Part shown: one piece after another, positions 8,499-16,963 of the stretch
How positions within the stretch are numbered: position 1 is the stretch's first letter
Layout: every line of letters starts with the position of its first letter
Assembly: GCA_015066875.1 (NCBI GenBank)
Contig: SVNM01000008.1
Location: forward strand, 1-46,271
From: Ruminococcus sp.
GTDB lineage: Bacteria; Bacillota; Clostridia; Oscillospirales; Ruminococcaceae
Direction of reading: 5' to 3'
DNA: 46,271 nt
Position numbers and translations under genes: made by a program
The notes under the pieces: model-generated
The model's input: the letters and a program-made list of their open reading frames with translations, nothing else
The model's database searches: none
What the model was told of the DNA's origin: nothing

Positions 8499-10199
8499 TT
8501 GGCGAGTTTAAGTGAAATCCGTTGGAAGGTTTCCGAACAGGAGCGTATCAATTCCCAGTTAAGACAGGAATTGGCACAGCTTCAGAACGGAATTAATCAG
8601 GCAAGCAATAAATGGAATCAGCTTACAAGCAATATCAATAATACTCTGGTAAACGGAGAGTCAAGAGTAAGAAATTCCCACGAATTGACGCTCAAGGCAT
8701 ATGAAATACAGCTTGATATCGAACGTCTTTACAAGCTGTACAAGAATATAGAGCTTGCAAACAAGAAAATCCGTGCTTGTCAGGATAAGATCTATTATGA
8801 ATTTGCAAATTACAATGCAGTAAGAAAAATCGTTGAGGCAATGCTGAATAATATCGAGGTTTCATTCGTAAGTAATGAGACTATCACAAAGGCAGTAGAG
8901 GTAAAGCATCTTCAGCTTCCCGATTACTGGCTTACCTGTGCTCTGCTTGCAATAATGGCATGGCGCAACGATGACAGAGAGCTTGCTGACAAGGCTCTGC
9001 AGAGAGCATGCAAGCTTGACCTTAAGAATGCAAGTATATTCTTTTTCGCATTCCATATGAGAATTCATAAGGAGCTTGTTGCGCTTAAGTGGTTCAACAG
9101 CTACATCAGCTGTGAGCGTACAGGCGAGGATAACAAGAATATCCTGTTTATGTTTTCTATAATCAGCAAGAGCATTGCTGAGGAATGTGGCGACGAAATG
9201 TATACGGCAATCGATAATTTTGTTAACAATATTATTCAGGAAAGACTTAAGGAGGAAGGCTACAGCGAGGAAGAGCTTGTTGAGCGCATAAGAGGTTATC
9301 TCAGCGCAATGAGAATAAACGACGCTGTTGATTATCCTTTCCTTTCAAAGTACTGTAAGGAAATGAGCTTCCTTACAAACGAGCTTATGCTTGCAAAGAA
9401 TAATATAAGAATTCTTGAGTTTATAAGAAAAACAGCAAATGTAACATCAAACGGAAAAATCGAAAGACTGAATGCGTTTATAGATGATATCATTGCAAGA
9501 GCAAATACATCTGAAAACGATGTAAGAAACGAAATCCACTATAATGAGCTTGTAATCTCAAACAAGGGCGATGTGGAAATTGCCAAGGAACAGCATGAGC
9601 AGTGGCTTGAGCACAACAGAACTCAGCTTGATATTCTTTCTGAAATGGTAAACTGGGTATATAATCCCGGCGAATTTGATGTGGGACCCTTTGAAAAGCA
9701 GAAAATGTTTATCATAACAAAGAATCTCAGCCAGAAGGCTGTTCAGCGCAATGTGGAAAGCTACAGAAGCTGTTATAAGAGAAACTTTGATGTTAAAATC
9801 AATGAATACGAGACAAATGCCGATTTCACCAACGAAAACGGCGAGCTGAGAAAAATTGAAAGCTACTTCAGCGAAAAGGCACAGCGTCTTATCGCAATGG
9901 AGAAAACATGGCCCTGTTTTGTATGGTTCGGAGCAGGCGTGTTTGCAACAGTAGGTGCAATAGCAACATCAACTCCTGCGCTTCTTGTAGGAACACTTGC
10001 AGGCGTAGCAGGCGGAGTTTTGAAAATCTTTCTTACCAAGCGCAAGAAGGAGAACATTCAGAAGGATTGTGAAATTGCATCTGCAAATACAAAAACAACC
10101 TTTACACAGCTTATAGCTGATTTCTCAAAGTATGAGGACGAGTACAGAGAATATGACGCTTATTTCGATGAAATCGAAGACGAGTTTTCAAAGCTTTGA
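8499..10199 (+). CDS. Membrane protein of a three-member paralogous family, copy C (566 aa)
   Basis: Third paralogue, last gene of the operon. The start codon is TTG at 8499, preceded by AGGGAGTG. The N-terminal ~110 residues look like a coiled coil (QERINSQLRQELAQLQNGI). Tyr-Trp at 143-144 opens the conserved block YWLTCALLAIMAWRNDDREL, Gly-Asp is at 357-358 in the segment LVISNKGDVEIAKEQ, and Trp is at 386. Two less hydrophobic, Ala/Gly/Thr-rich membrane segments lie at about 471-489 and 492-512, followed by a KRKK cluster that would stay in the cytoplasm and an acidic helical tail. The spacing between landmarks matches copies A and B within two residues, which supports common descent. No catalytic motif is seen. 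It is separated from A and B by the ATPase and two small genes, suggesting an older duplication. Confidence 0.85.
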   Translation: MASLSEIRWKVSEQERINSQLRQELAQLQNGINQASNKWNQLTSNINNTLVNGESRVRNSHELTLKAYEIQLDIERLYKLYKNIELANKKIRACQDKIYYEFANYNAVRKIVEAMLNNIEVSFVSNETITKAVEVKHLQLPDYWLTCALLAIMAWRNDDRELADKALQRACKLDLKNASIFFFAFHMRIHKELVALKWFNSYISCERTGEDNKNILFMFSIISKSIAEECGDEMYTAIDNFVNNIIQERLKEEGYSEEELVERIRGYLSAMRINDAVDYPFLSKYCKEMSFLTNELMLAKNNIRILEFIRKTANVTSNGKIERLNAFIDDIIARANTSENDVRNEIHYNELVISNKGDVEIAKEQHEQWLEHNRTQLDILSEMVNWVYNPGEFDVGPFEKQKMFIITKNLSQKAVQRNVESYRSCYKRNFDVKINEYETNADFTNENGELRKIESYFSEKAQRLIAMEKTWPCFVWFGAGVFATVGAIATSTPALLVGTLAGVAGGVLKIFLTKRKKENIQKDCEIASANTKTTFTQLIADFSKYEDEYREYDAYFDEIEDEFSKL

Positions 10200-10226
10200 T
10201 TGACATTGACTGATAAAACAATAAAA

Positions 10227-10261
10227 GGCATTGCAGATCGGCTTCTGCGGTGTCTTTTTTA
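10227..10261 (+). terminator. Rho-independent terminator of the AAA+/membrane operon
   Basis: An 11-bp stem with several G-U pairs (GGCATTGCAGA / TCTGCGGTGTC), a 6-nt loop, then a T tract of at least six. It lies 27 nt after the stop of copy C. Confidence 0.8.
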
Positions 10262-10304
10262 CTGCAAAAGCAAGGATTTTTCTCTGTTTTTTTGTGTTGA
10301 GCTG

Positions 10305-10333
10305 TTGAAATTTGTGTGAAAGTATGGTAAAAT
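10305..10333 (+). promoter_or_regulatory. Sigma-A promoter for the SGNH esterase / symporter operon
   Basis: TTGAAA (10305-10310), a 17-bp spacer, TAAAAT (10328-10333) with an upstream TGG giving an extended -10. The ~70-nt leader that follows contains CCGG inverted repeats (about 10353-10375) but no riboswitch I can identify. Confidence 0.7.
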
Positions 10334-10408
10334 AAAAGGAGCTTATTTTTTACGGTCCGGTTTGCCACAGCCGGCTTAGCTTATTCAGTGGCGGAAGGAG
10401 TTTGAATT

Positions 10409-11740
10409 ATGAGTAAAATGAAAAAAATTATTGCCTGTATAGCTTCTATGGCTGTGGCAGTGGTATCGCTGGTTTCCTTTACATCAGTTGTTTCGGCGGA
10501 TATTGCTCCAAACCCTGTTATCAGCAGAGATTGTCCCGCTTATTCGGGTTCAAGCCAGAGTACAGCATATGCAGCCTGTGACGCGTATTATTATTCCTCA
10601 TGGTACGGTACGGCTCCCGATTATCTTGCATACGACCTTTCAGCTGTTCCCGAAATCGAAAGAAAAAAGGTTATTGCCGTCTGGTATAACAATACTGCAA
10701 ATTACGACTATACTATAGGAAACTATGGCGGTTCATCAAGCAGTATGCCTACGGAATATACTATCGAGGTCAATGCGTCAGAGGGCGGTGCTTACCCTGC
10801 AGATGGCTGGGTTGTGGTTGATACTGTTACGGATAACACCCTTCACTCTCGTCAGCACCTTGTTGATATGGAGGGCTATAACTGGATTCGTATGAATATC
10901 ACAGGAGCAGACGGCAAGGAGTCAGGCAGTGTGGGCATCAATATGGACGTCCATAACGTTTCCAACGGAGTTTCAGACAGCTGGATTTTCTTCGGCGACT
11001 CAATTACCGCGGGCGGTATGATGAACTGCTACGGTACAGGCTTTGCCGAGCTTGTAAATGCTATCGACAGCAGTTATTTTCCCATTCAGGAAAACGGTGG
11101 AATAGGCGGAATCCTCAGCAGTCACGGTAAGGAGAATATTGACCGCTGGCTTGAAAGCTATCCCGGAAAGTACGTGAGCATTGCTTACGGTACAAATGAT
11201 TCCTGGGGAAATCAGACAGGTGCACAGGGCTATTATGAGAACACAGCCTATATGGTAGAAGCTGTGCTTGCAAAGGGAATGATTCCCGTTGTTCCGAAAA
11301 TCCCATATGCTACAGAAACAGGCGTCAATTCTTATCTTGACGATTACAACGCTATGATTGATAAGCTTTATGAAGAGTATCCACAGGTTGTAAAGGGTCC
11401 TGATTTTGATGCGCTGTTCAGGGAAAATCCTGATCTTTTAAGCGGTGATGGAGTTCACCCCAGCTCAGAAGGCTATGCGGAAATGCGTGAGCTCTGGGCA
11501 AAGACAATGTATGAAAACGTCTATATGGCAGGCAGTGGTGCTCCGGCAATGGGAGATATCAATTTTGACGGCAATGTAAATGTCGCAGATGCTGTTCTTC
11601 TCAGAAGCTATGTGCTGGGAAAAATCGACGGTATCGAAAATTTCAACAGCTCGCTTGCTGATATCAACAGTGACAGTGCTCTTGACGTTTTCGACGTTAT
11701 TGCTATGAGACAGCTTCTTGTAGCACTTAATTCAATTTAA
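10409..11740 (+). CDS. Secreted SGNH/GDSL-type esterase with C-terminal dockerin
   Basis: A 443-aa exported protein. Residues 1-30 are a signal peptide ending in VVSA. About 31-185 is a beta-rich accessory domain. About 190-375 is an SGNH hydrolase: GDSIT with nucleophile Ser198, a GTND-type block (YGTNDSWG, about 259-266) and the C-terminal Asp-x-x-His pair in GDGVHPSSEGY. From about 383 there is a type I dockerin with two calcium-binding loops (GDINFDGNVNVADAV and ADINSDSALDVFDVI). The family removes acyl groups from polysaccharides; acetyl-xylan or other hemicellulose esterase activity docked on a cellulosome is likely, but the exact CE family is uncertain. It is cotranscribed with the downstream symporter (16-nt gap, AAAAGGAG). 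Confidence 0.88.
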   Translation: MSKMKKIIACIASMAVAVVSLVSFTSVVSADIAPNPVISRDCPAYSGSSQSTAYAACDAYYYSSWYGTAPDYLAYDLSAVPEIERKKVIAVWYNNTANYDYTIGNYGGSSSSMPTEYTIEVNASEGGAYPADGWVVVDTVTDNTLHSRQHLVDMEGYNWIRMNITGADGKESGSVGINMDVHNVSNGVSDSWIFFGDSITAGGMMNCYGTGFAELVNAIDSSYFPIQENGGIGGILSSHGKENIDRWLESYPGKYVSIAYGTNDSWGNQTGAQGYYENTAYMVEAVLAKGMIPVVPKIPYATETGVNSYLDDYNAMIDKLYEEYPQVVKGPDFDALFRENPDLLSGDGVHPSSEGYAEMRELWAKTMYENVYMAGSGAPAMGDINFDGNVNVADAVLLRSYVLGKIDGIENFNSSLADINSDSALDVFDVIAMRQLLVALNSI

Positions 11741-11756
11741 TCAAAAGGAGAATATT

Positions 11757-13310
11757 ATGACAAGCAATCAGATTGCGATGCTCATTACCATTCTTGTCTA
11801 CCTTGCTGTAATGGTAGGCGTTGGTATATGGAGCTCACGAAAGACAAAGAATGTCAGAGATTTCTATCTTGGTGGCAGAAAGCTCGGTCCTATTGTAACC
11901 GCAATGAGTGCGGAAGCTTCGGATATGAGCGGATGGCTTCTTATGGGACTTCCCGGTGTTGCTTACCTTACAGGTCTTGCTGAGGCAAGTTGGACAGCTA
12001 TTGGTCTTGCAATAGGTACATACGTAAACTGGCTTATAGTAGCAAAAAGACTCAGAACATATACACAGATGTGCGGAAACTCAATTACAATTCCTGACTT
12101 TTTCGCTAACAGATACAGAGATAAGAGTAAGGTTCTTATGTGCGTATCAGCGCTTATAATCCTTATTTTCTTTGTTCCTTACACAGCATCAGGCTTTGCA
12201 GCATGCGGAAAGCTCTTCTCAACACTTTTTGGAATCAACTATCACACAGCAATGATAGTAAGTGCTATCATCATTATTGCATATACAAGTATCGGCGGAT
12301 TCCTCGCAGCAAGTACTACCGACCTTATTCAGAGTATTGTAATGACTATTGCTCTTCTTGTAATTGTAGGCTTCGGTGTTAATCTTGCAGGCGGATTCGA
12401 CGCTGTTATGACAAATGCCGAGTCACTTGCCGGTTATCTTTCGTTTGATAAAATCCACAATGTAGAAACAAAGGCAGCAGATGACTACTCATTACTTACA
12501 ATAGCTTCACTTCTTGCATGGGGTCTCGGATACTTCGGTATGCCTCATATCCTCCTTCGCTTTATGGCTATCGAGGACAGCAACAAGATCAAGACATCAA
12601 GAAGAATTGCAACAGTATGGGTGGTAATTTCGCTTGCAGTAGCAATCTTCATCGGTGTAATAGGTAATGCAGCAACATTTGCCGGTGAGGTTGAAGCACT
12701 TACAGGTTCAAACTCAGAAACAATCATTATTCAGCTTTCAAATATAATGAGCAAAATCGGTATCGGAGCAGCTCTTGTAGCGGGTGTTATTATTGCAGGA
12801 ATTCTTGCAAGTACAATGTCAACAGCTGATTCACAGCTTCTTGCAGCATCATCAAGTATGTCTGAGAATATTATCGGCGGAGTTTTAGGTAAGAAGCTTT
12901 CAGAAAAGCAGTCAATGCTCTGTGCAAGAACAGTTCTTATTGTAATTGCAGTTGTATCAGTGTTTATTGCATGGAATCCTGACAGCTCAGTATTCAGAAT
13001 CGTATCATTTGCATGGGCAGGCTTCGGCGCTACATTCGGACCTGTAATGCTTTCGGCACTTTTCTGGAAGCGTTCAAACAGATACGGTGCAATTGCAGGT
13101 ATGATTGCCGGAGGTATAACAGTATTTGTATGGAAATTCGGTATCAGCAAGCTTGGCGGAGCATTTGCAATTTACGAGCTTCTTCCTGCATTTATCATAG
13201 CTTGTATTTTCATCGTTGTTGTATCACTTGCAACAAAGGCTCCCGAAAAGGAGATTGTCGATGAATTCGACTCAGTAAAGAAGGTAATGGCAGAGTCTTC
13301 TGCAAAGTAA
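11757..13310 (+). CDS. putP: Sodium/solute symporter, PutP (sodium/proline) type
   Basis: A 517-aa integral membrane protein with about 13 hydrophobic segments, the normal size for the SSS family. Diagnostic stretches are the N-terminal FYLGGRKLGP followed by SAEASDMSGWLLMGLPG, typical of PutP, and the sodium-site region STADSQLLAASSS at about 358-370. The expected role is proline uptake driven by the sodium gradient at the cytoplasmic membrane, although related members carry other solutes, so the substrate is not certain. It follows the dockerin esterase gene by 16 nt with a good AAAAGGAG site, so it is probably in the same transcript, and a strong terminator follows it. Confidence 0.88.
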   Translation: MTSNQIAMLITILVYLAVMVGVGIWSSRKTKNVRDFYLGGRKLGPIVTAMSAEASDMSGWLLMGLPGVAYLTGLAEASWTAIGLAIGTYVNWLIVAKRLRTYTQMCGNSITIPDFFANRYRDKSKVLMCVSALIILIFFVPYTASGFAACGKLFSTLFGINYHTAMIVSAIIIIAYTSIGGFLAASTTDLIQSIVMTIALLVIVGFGVNLAGGFDAVMTNAESLAGYLSFDKIHNVETKAADDYSLLTIASLLAWGLGYFGMPHILLRFMAIEDSNKIKTSRRIATVWVVISLAVAIFIGVIGNAATFAGEVEALTGSNSETIIIQLSNIMSKIGIGAALVAGVIIAGILASTMSTADSQLLAASSSMSENIIGGVLGKKLSEKQSMLCARTVLIVIAVVSVFIAWNPDSSVFRIVSFAWAGFGATFGPVMLSALFWKRSNRYGAIAGMIAGGITVFVWKFGISKLGGAFAIYELLPAFIIACIFIVVVSLATKAPEKEIVDEFDSVKKVMAESSAK

Positions 13311-13329
13311 GCAAAAGTAAATAAAAGCA

Positions 13330-13358
13330 AAAGGGACTTTGTATTCAAAGTCCCTTTT
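13330..13358. terminator. Bidirectional rho-independent terminator
   Basis: A perfect 12-bp stem (AAAGGGACTTTG / CAAAGTCCCTTT) with loop TATT, with T runs on either strand. It separates the symporter from the convergent permease gene and can serve both. Confidence 0.93.
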
Positions 13359-13369
13359 TGTATGGTATA

Positions 13370-16207
13370 TTATGTGCGGTATTGTTTAAAGCATTTTTTG
13401 AGATTTCTTATTCCGGGTAATGATGCAAGAAATGCAATGAGAAGATTGAGTGCAAGTGAAATTACAACTGTAAATACTGCGGGAGGAATTACGTTGAAAG
13501 TCTCTTCATGCAATACAAGCCTTATGTATAAACCTATACCCGCTGTGCCGAGAAGAGTTCCCAATATAGTTGAAATAAGTGAGAACAGTATACTTTCAAT
13601 AACAACAGTTCCCAGAAGCTGTCTTGAGGTCATACCCACAGAGCGCATCATAATAAGCTCAGGCTGGCGGTTGAGAACGCTTGTGTTGATAGAGTTTACC
13701 ATAGACAGAATTCCCACAAGCCAGATTGAAAGTATGAATGAGATTACAGCAATAAGAATAGTTTTGATAAACTCTCTCAGACCTGTATTTGACATATAAT
13801 TGTTTGTCATCGGTTCATAGGAGGAGATGCTGTTACACATTGCGTCAAATTCCGCCAAAGCCTCATTATAATTTTCCTTGCCGTTGACAGTGGCGTAAAC
13901 ATTCATTGAGTATGCGTAAGAATTATCGGAAACGAAAATGTCTGTATTCTCAACAGGGAAAACTATGGAAGCCTCAAAGAACTGGTTCTGACATTCTTTA
14001 TAGCCAACGTACACAGCGCCGGCAAGAGTTACCTGTTCGCCGTCGTTAAGCTCAATTACGGGAGCTTCACTGTATCCAAGATCTGAATATGATTTGTATC
14101 CCTTATCGCAGTAGGGTATCAAATTGACATTTTCATCGTATTGTGAAAATGAATAATATCCATATCGTTCAGCGATTACAAGAGCCGACTTTGAAGCTAC
14201 AAATTCCTCATATGAGAAGCCTGTAATCGGAAGAATAAACTGGTCATAATCATTCTGTTCGATGCTACGGTACGTAGTAAATGTGCTCATCCAGTTGGTT
14301 GCTCCGTAAGGGGTGAAATCGCACATTACATCGCTTGTATGCTTATTATCGAAAACCTCTGATTTTGAAATGGAAATCCTGTAATCTGAAAAGAGCTTTT
14401 CGTTGCTCAGAACCTCTTTTATATCACTGTAAGGTGTATCACCGTAGGAATATGTATAGAAGTCGAATGAGCGGTAATCCTCAGGAAGATTTTCGTCAAC
14501 TTCTTTTTTTGCGTATATACCCAGCAGAACGCAGACTGTGAACATAAGTACGCCCAGAGTCATAGTAATGGTTGAGATGACAAAACGGCTCTTTGTTCTT
14601 GAAATATTCTTCATTGTATATCGCAGAATAAAGCCTTTTGAACTCTTGTTGATTACTGATTTATTTTTTCTTTCTTTTCTACGTCTTTTCTTTTTCTTTT
14701 CTGAAGGCTTGCCGAAGTTAAGAGCCTCTGCGGGAGACAGCTTTCTTGAAGCCCATATAGCTGAAGTGTAGGCAGATATGAGAATTCCCGCAATACAAAG
14801 GATAACGCTTATAGCAATGATTATGGGGTGAGCGCTGAATCCGAAGTACGGTACACCGAGCTTTCCCAGTGAGGTCATAACGAATTTACATATTCCAAGG
14901 GCAGTAAACAGTCCTAAAGGCAGAGCGGTAATCGTATAGAAAATCGCTTCTGTAAGAACGAGAGCTACAAGCTGATTTTTTGAAGCTCCCATAATTCTCA
15001 GTGTAGCAAACTGAGCACTGCGCTCCTTGACGGACATTTCGAAGGTATTGTCGATAACAAATCTTGCAATCATCCAGCCGAGGAATATAAGGATAAATCC
15101 GAGAAGAATAAGTGGGAGAAGTCCGCTTATAGCGTACATACCCTTGAGCTCAACCGCAAGAAGCTCATCGTTTGTGGTTATATCGGCACTGTACAGAGAA
15201 AGGTCACCTTCAGCAACACCCAACTCCATCATCAGTGTATCAAGACTGTCGTCAAAGTCGACATTGTCATTGAGTCTTATGAGAACATTGCTCCAGGGTG
15301 GCTGTAACGTAGCGTTTGCAAGCATTTCCTGATTATTTTTCAGCAGAGTCATAATGTCAAGGCTCTCGCCTGGATAGCACTGATAGCCGAACTTGTCGCC
15401 GATCATCTGGTTAAAGCCGGCGATTTTGTATGTAACGGTTTCGCTTGTAACACCTCTGATTTCGTCGGTGAATTCAATATCGTTGAATGCATAGAATTCC
15501 GCCATAGCCATCATAAGATGCTTTTTTTCGCCCATTCCATCGTTCTGATTCTTATCAAGATTTATGGGATTGTAAAATTGAGAGCCCTTGTGCTTTTCCT
15601 CATATCTTTCAATGGTATCCTGCACCTGCGGAGAGTCGTTTGTGAGCACTCCTGTAGCGGGAGTAATTGAGAATGTAATGGTATCGCCTATATCGTAGCC
15701 ATAGTCTTTGAAATGTGAAGGAAGGAATATTTCGCCCGGCTTCGGCGAGCACTGAGAGCTTCGGTTCCACTGATCAAAAAGAGTAATATCGGTGATTGTT
15801 ACCTCATTTGAATAGAGAAAATCCGTATTATAGGTAAATCCGTCGCTGAATTCCACCTTGAAATAAGAAACCCTGTAGTTTTCATCACGCAGAGGATCAC
15901 CTGAGAGCATAACTGACTTTGTGCAGGCGCTGTCGCTTACAACAGCGTGATTAGTGATTATATCAATAGCCTCGTCGGTAGAGATGATTTTCTCGTTTTC
16001 AAGGGTAATAATAAGGTCTGACAGATCAGCCTCCCAACCGCCGTCCTGAGCGATAAGCATATTCTTTATGGTTGTGGTAATGCTTGAGTAATAAGTACTC
16101 ATGGTGCAGAGAATAAAAACAGAAAGGGTAATGCACAGAAATGTCAGCAGGGATTTAAGCTTCTGACGGCGGATATACTTCAGGGAAAGTGAAATGAGAT
16201 GTTTCAT
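13370..16207 (-). CDS. FtsX-like ABC transporter permease (945 aa)
   Basis: A large permease with an N-terminal membrane segment (about 17-37), a long extracytoplasmic region, three membrane segments in the first FtsX block (about 365-500, with VKERSAQFATLRIMGASKNQL between), a Lys/Arg-rich cytoplasmic linker (KKKKRRRKERKNK), a segment at about 565, a second extracytoplasmic region and a second FtsX block near the C terminus with NRQPELIMMRSVGMTSRQL. Two such blocks in one chain fit the MacB/LolC-like or BceB-like permeases that work with a single ATPase. The start overlaps the ATPase stop (TAATG), so translation is coupled. With the upstream kinase and response regulator, a role in sensing or removing antimicrobial peptides or envelope-active compounds is likely; the substrate is unknown. 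Confidence 0.88.
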   Translation of the reverse strand: MKHLISLSLKYIRRQKLKSLLTFLCITLSVFILCTMSTYYSSITTTIKNMLIAQDGGWEADLSDLIITLENEKIISTDEAIDIITNHAVVSDSACTKSVMLSGDPLRDENYRVSYFKVEFSDGFTYNTDFLYSNEVTITDITLFDQWNRSSQCSPKPGEIFLPSHFKDYGYDIGDTITFSITPATGVLTNDSPQVQDTIERYEEKHKGSQFYNPINLDKNQNDGMGEKKHLMMAMAEFYAFNDIEFTDEIRGVTSETVTYKIAGFNQMIGDKFGYQCYPGESLDIMTLLKNNQEMLANATLQPPWSNVLIRLNDNVDFDDSLDTLMMELGVAEGDLSLYSADITTNDELLAVELKGMYAISGLLPLILLGFILIFLGWMIARFVIDNTFEMSVKERSAQFATLRIMGASKNQLVALVLTEAIFYTITALPLGLFTALGICKFVMTSLGKLGVPYFGFSAHPIIIAISVILCIAGILISAYTSAIWASRKLSPAEALNFGKPSEKKKKRRRKERKNKSVINKSSKGFILRYTMKNISRTKSRFVISTITMTLGVLMFTVCVLLGIYAKKEVDENLPEDYRSFDFYTYSYGDTPYSDIKEVLSNEKLFSDYRISISKSEVFDNKHTSDVMCDFTPYGATNWMSTFTTYRSIEQNDYDQFILPITGFSYEEFVASKSALVIAERYGYYSFSQYDENVNLIPYCDKGYKSYSDLGYSEAPVIELNDGEQVTLAGAVYVGYKECQNQFFEASIVFPVENTDIFVSDNSYAYSMNVYATVNGKENYNEALAEFDAMCNSISSYEPMTNNYMSNTGLREFIKTILIAVISFILSIWLVGILSMVNSINTSVLNRQPELIMMRSVGMTSRQLLGTVVIESILFSLISTILGTLLGTAGIGLYIRLVLHEETFNVIPPAVFTVVISLALNLLIAFLASLPGIRNLKKCFKQYRT

Positions 16208-16893
16208 TACTTCCCACCGCCTTCAGTAAGCTTTCCGTCGGACATACGGAAAACACGGTCTGCCTGAGAGGCAATATTTCCGTCGTGGGTAATAAGCAGA
16301 AGAGTCTGATTATATTTAGCAATTGAATTTTTCAGAATAGTAATTACCTCACGGCTGTTTTTGCTGTCAAGATTACCTGTGGGCTCGTCTGCAAGGATAA
16401 TCTGAGGCTTGTGGATAAGAGCTCTTGCAAAGGCGACACGCTGTTGCTGACCGCCTGAAAGCTCGTGGGGAAAGGCAGTTCTTCTTGCAGAAAGTCCCAT
16501 AGTTTCTAAAAGCTCGTCAAGAAACTCTTTATCGGGGGGAGTGTTGTCCAGGTTGAGAGGAAGTATAATATTCTCCTCAACGGTAAGAACAGGGATAAGA
16601 TTGTAATTCTGAAAGATAAATCCAATATTTTTTCTGCGATAGGCAGAAAGAGTATTGTCACTCTGGTTTACAAGGCTTTCGCCGTTGACAATAACATCGC
16701 CCGAATCAGCCTTGTCAAGCGAGCCTATAACGTTAAGCAGAGTAGTCTTGCCACTTCCGCTTTCACCTGTAACGGCTGTAAATTCGCCCCTTTTGATTTC
16801 GAGGCAGACGTTGTCAAGAGCAGTAACGCAGTGCTCTTCATTGCCGTATTTTTTTGTAAGATTAATCGTTTTGATTATAATATCGTTGTTCAT
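16207..16893 (-). CDS. ABC transporter ATP-binding protein
   Basis: A 228-aa ATPase with Walker A GESGSGKTT, signature LSGGQQQR, Walker B IILADEP and the switch His in LLITHD, belonging to the LolD/MacB/BceA group that pairs with FtsX-type permeases. The longest frame starts at 16926, but a strong GGAGGT site (16901-16906) lies 7 nt before the ATG at 16893, and a -10 element lies at 16925-16930, so 16893 is chosen. It energises the permease encoded immediately downstream with overlapping stop and start. It is separated from the histidine kinase gene by 70 nt that hold its own promoter and a likely operator. Confidence 0.9.
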   Translation of the reverse strand: MNNDIIIKTINLTKKYGNEEHCVTALDNVCLEIKRGEFTAVTGESGSGKTTLLNVIGSLDKADSGDVIVNGESLVNQSDNTLSAYRRKNIGFIFQNYNLIPVLTVEENIILPLNLDNTPPDKEFLDELLETMGLSARRTAFPHELSGGQQQRVAFARALIHKPQIILADEPTGNLDSKNSREVITILKNSIAKYNQTLLLITHDGNIASQADRVFRMSDGKLTEGGGK

Positions 16894-16924
16894 AAGGCAT
16901 ACCTCCGTATGTTTTATTTTCTTC

Positions 16925-16958
16925 ATTATAACAGCCTAATCTTACAATAAAGTGACAA
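16925..16958 (-). promoter_or_regulatory. Promoter with 11-bp direct repeat, likely response-regulator site
   Basis: Reading the minus strand: TTGTCA (starts 16958), TTGTAA (starts 16947), then TATAAT (16930-16925). The two hexamers are exactly 11 bp apart and the second starts 17 bp before the -10, where no good -35 exists. Tandem half-sites at 11-bp spacing replacing the -35 is the usual layout for OmpR/PhoB-type activators, and such a regulator is encoded just upstream. Confidence 0.6.
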
Positions 16959-16963
16959 AAATG

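Noticed and set aside
1-10261. Type VII secretion or contractile injection system
   Set aside because: No FtsK/EssC-type ATPase, WXG100 protein, sheath, tube or baseplate gene is visible; the AAA+ protein is Ycf46-like and alone is not sufficient.
10334-10408. Possible riboswitch in the leader of the SGNH esterase gene
   Set aside because: Only short CCGG inverted repeats and a repeated AGCTTATT are seen; no match to c-di-GMP, cobalamin, SAM or glycine riboswitch cores that I can recognise.
13362-13799. 145-aa plus-strand reading frame inside the permease gene
   Set aside because: It begins next to a terminator, lacks a ribosome site and is a shadow of the antisense FtsX coding sequence.
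16207-16926. Start of the ABC ATPase at 16926
   Set aside because: This start overlaps the -10 element and lacks a ribosome site; GGAGGT precedes the ATG at 16893.
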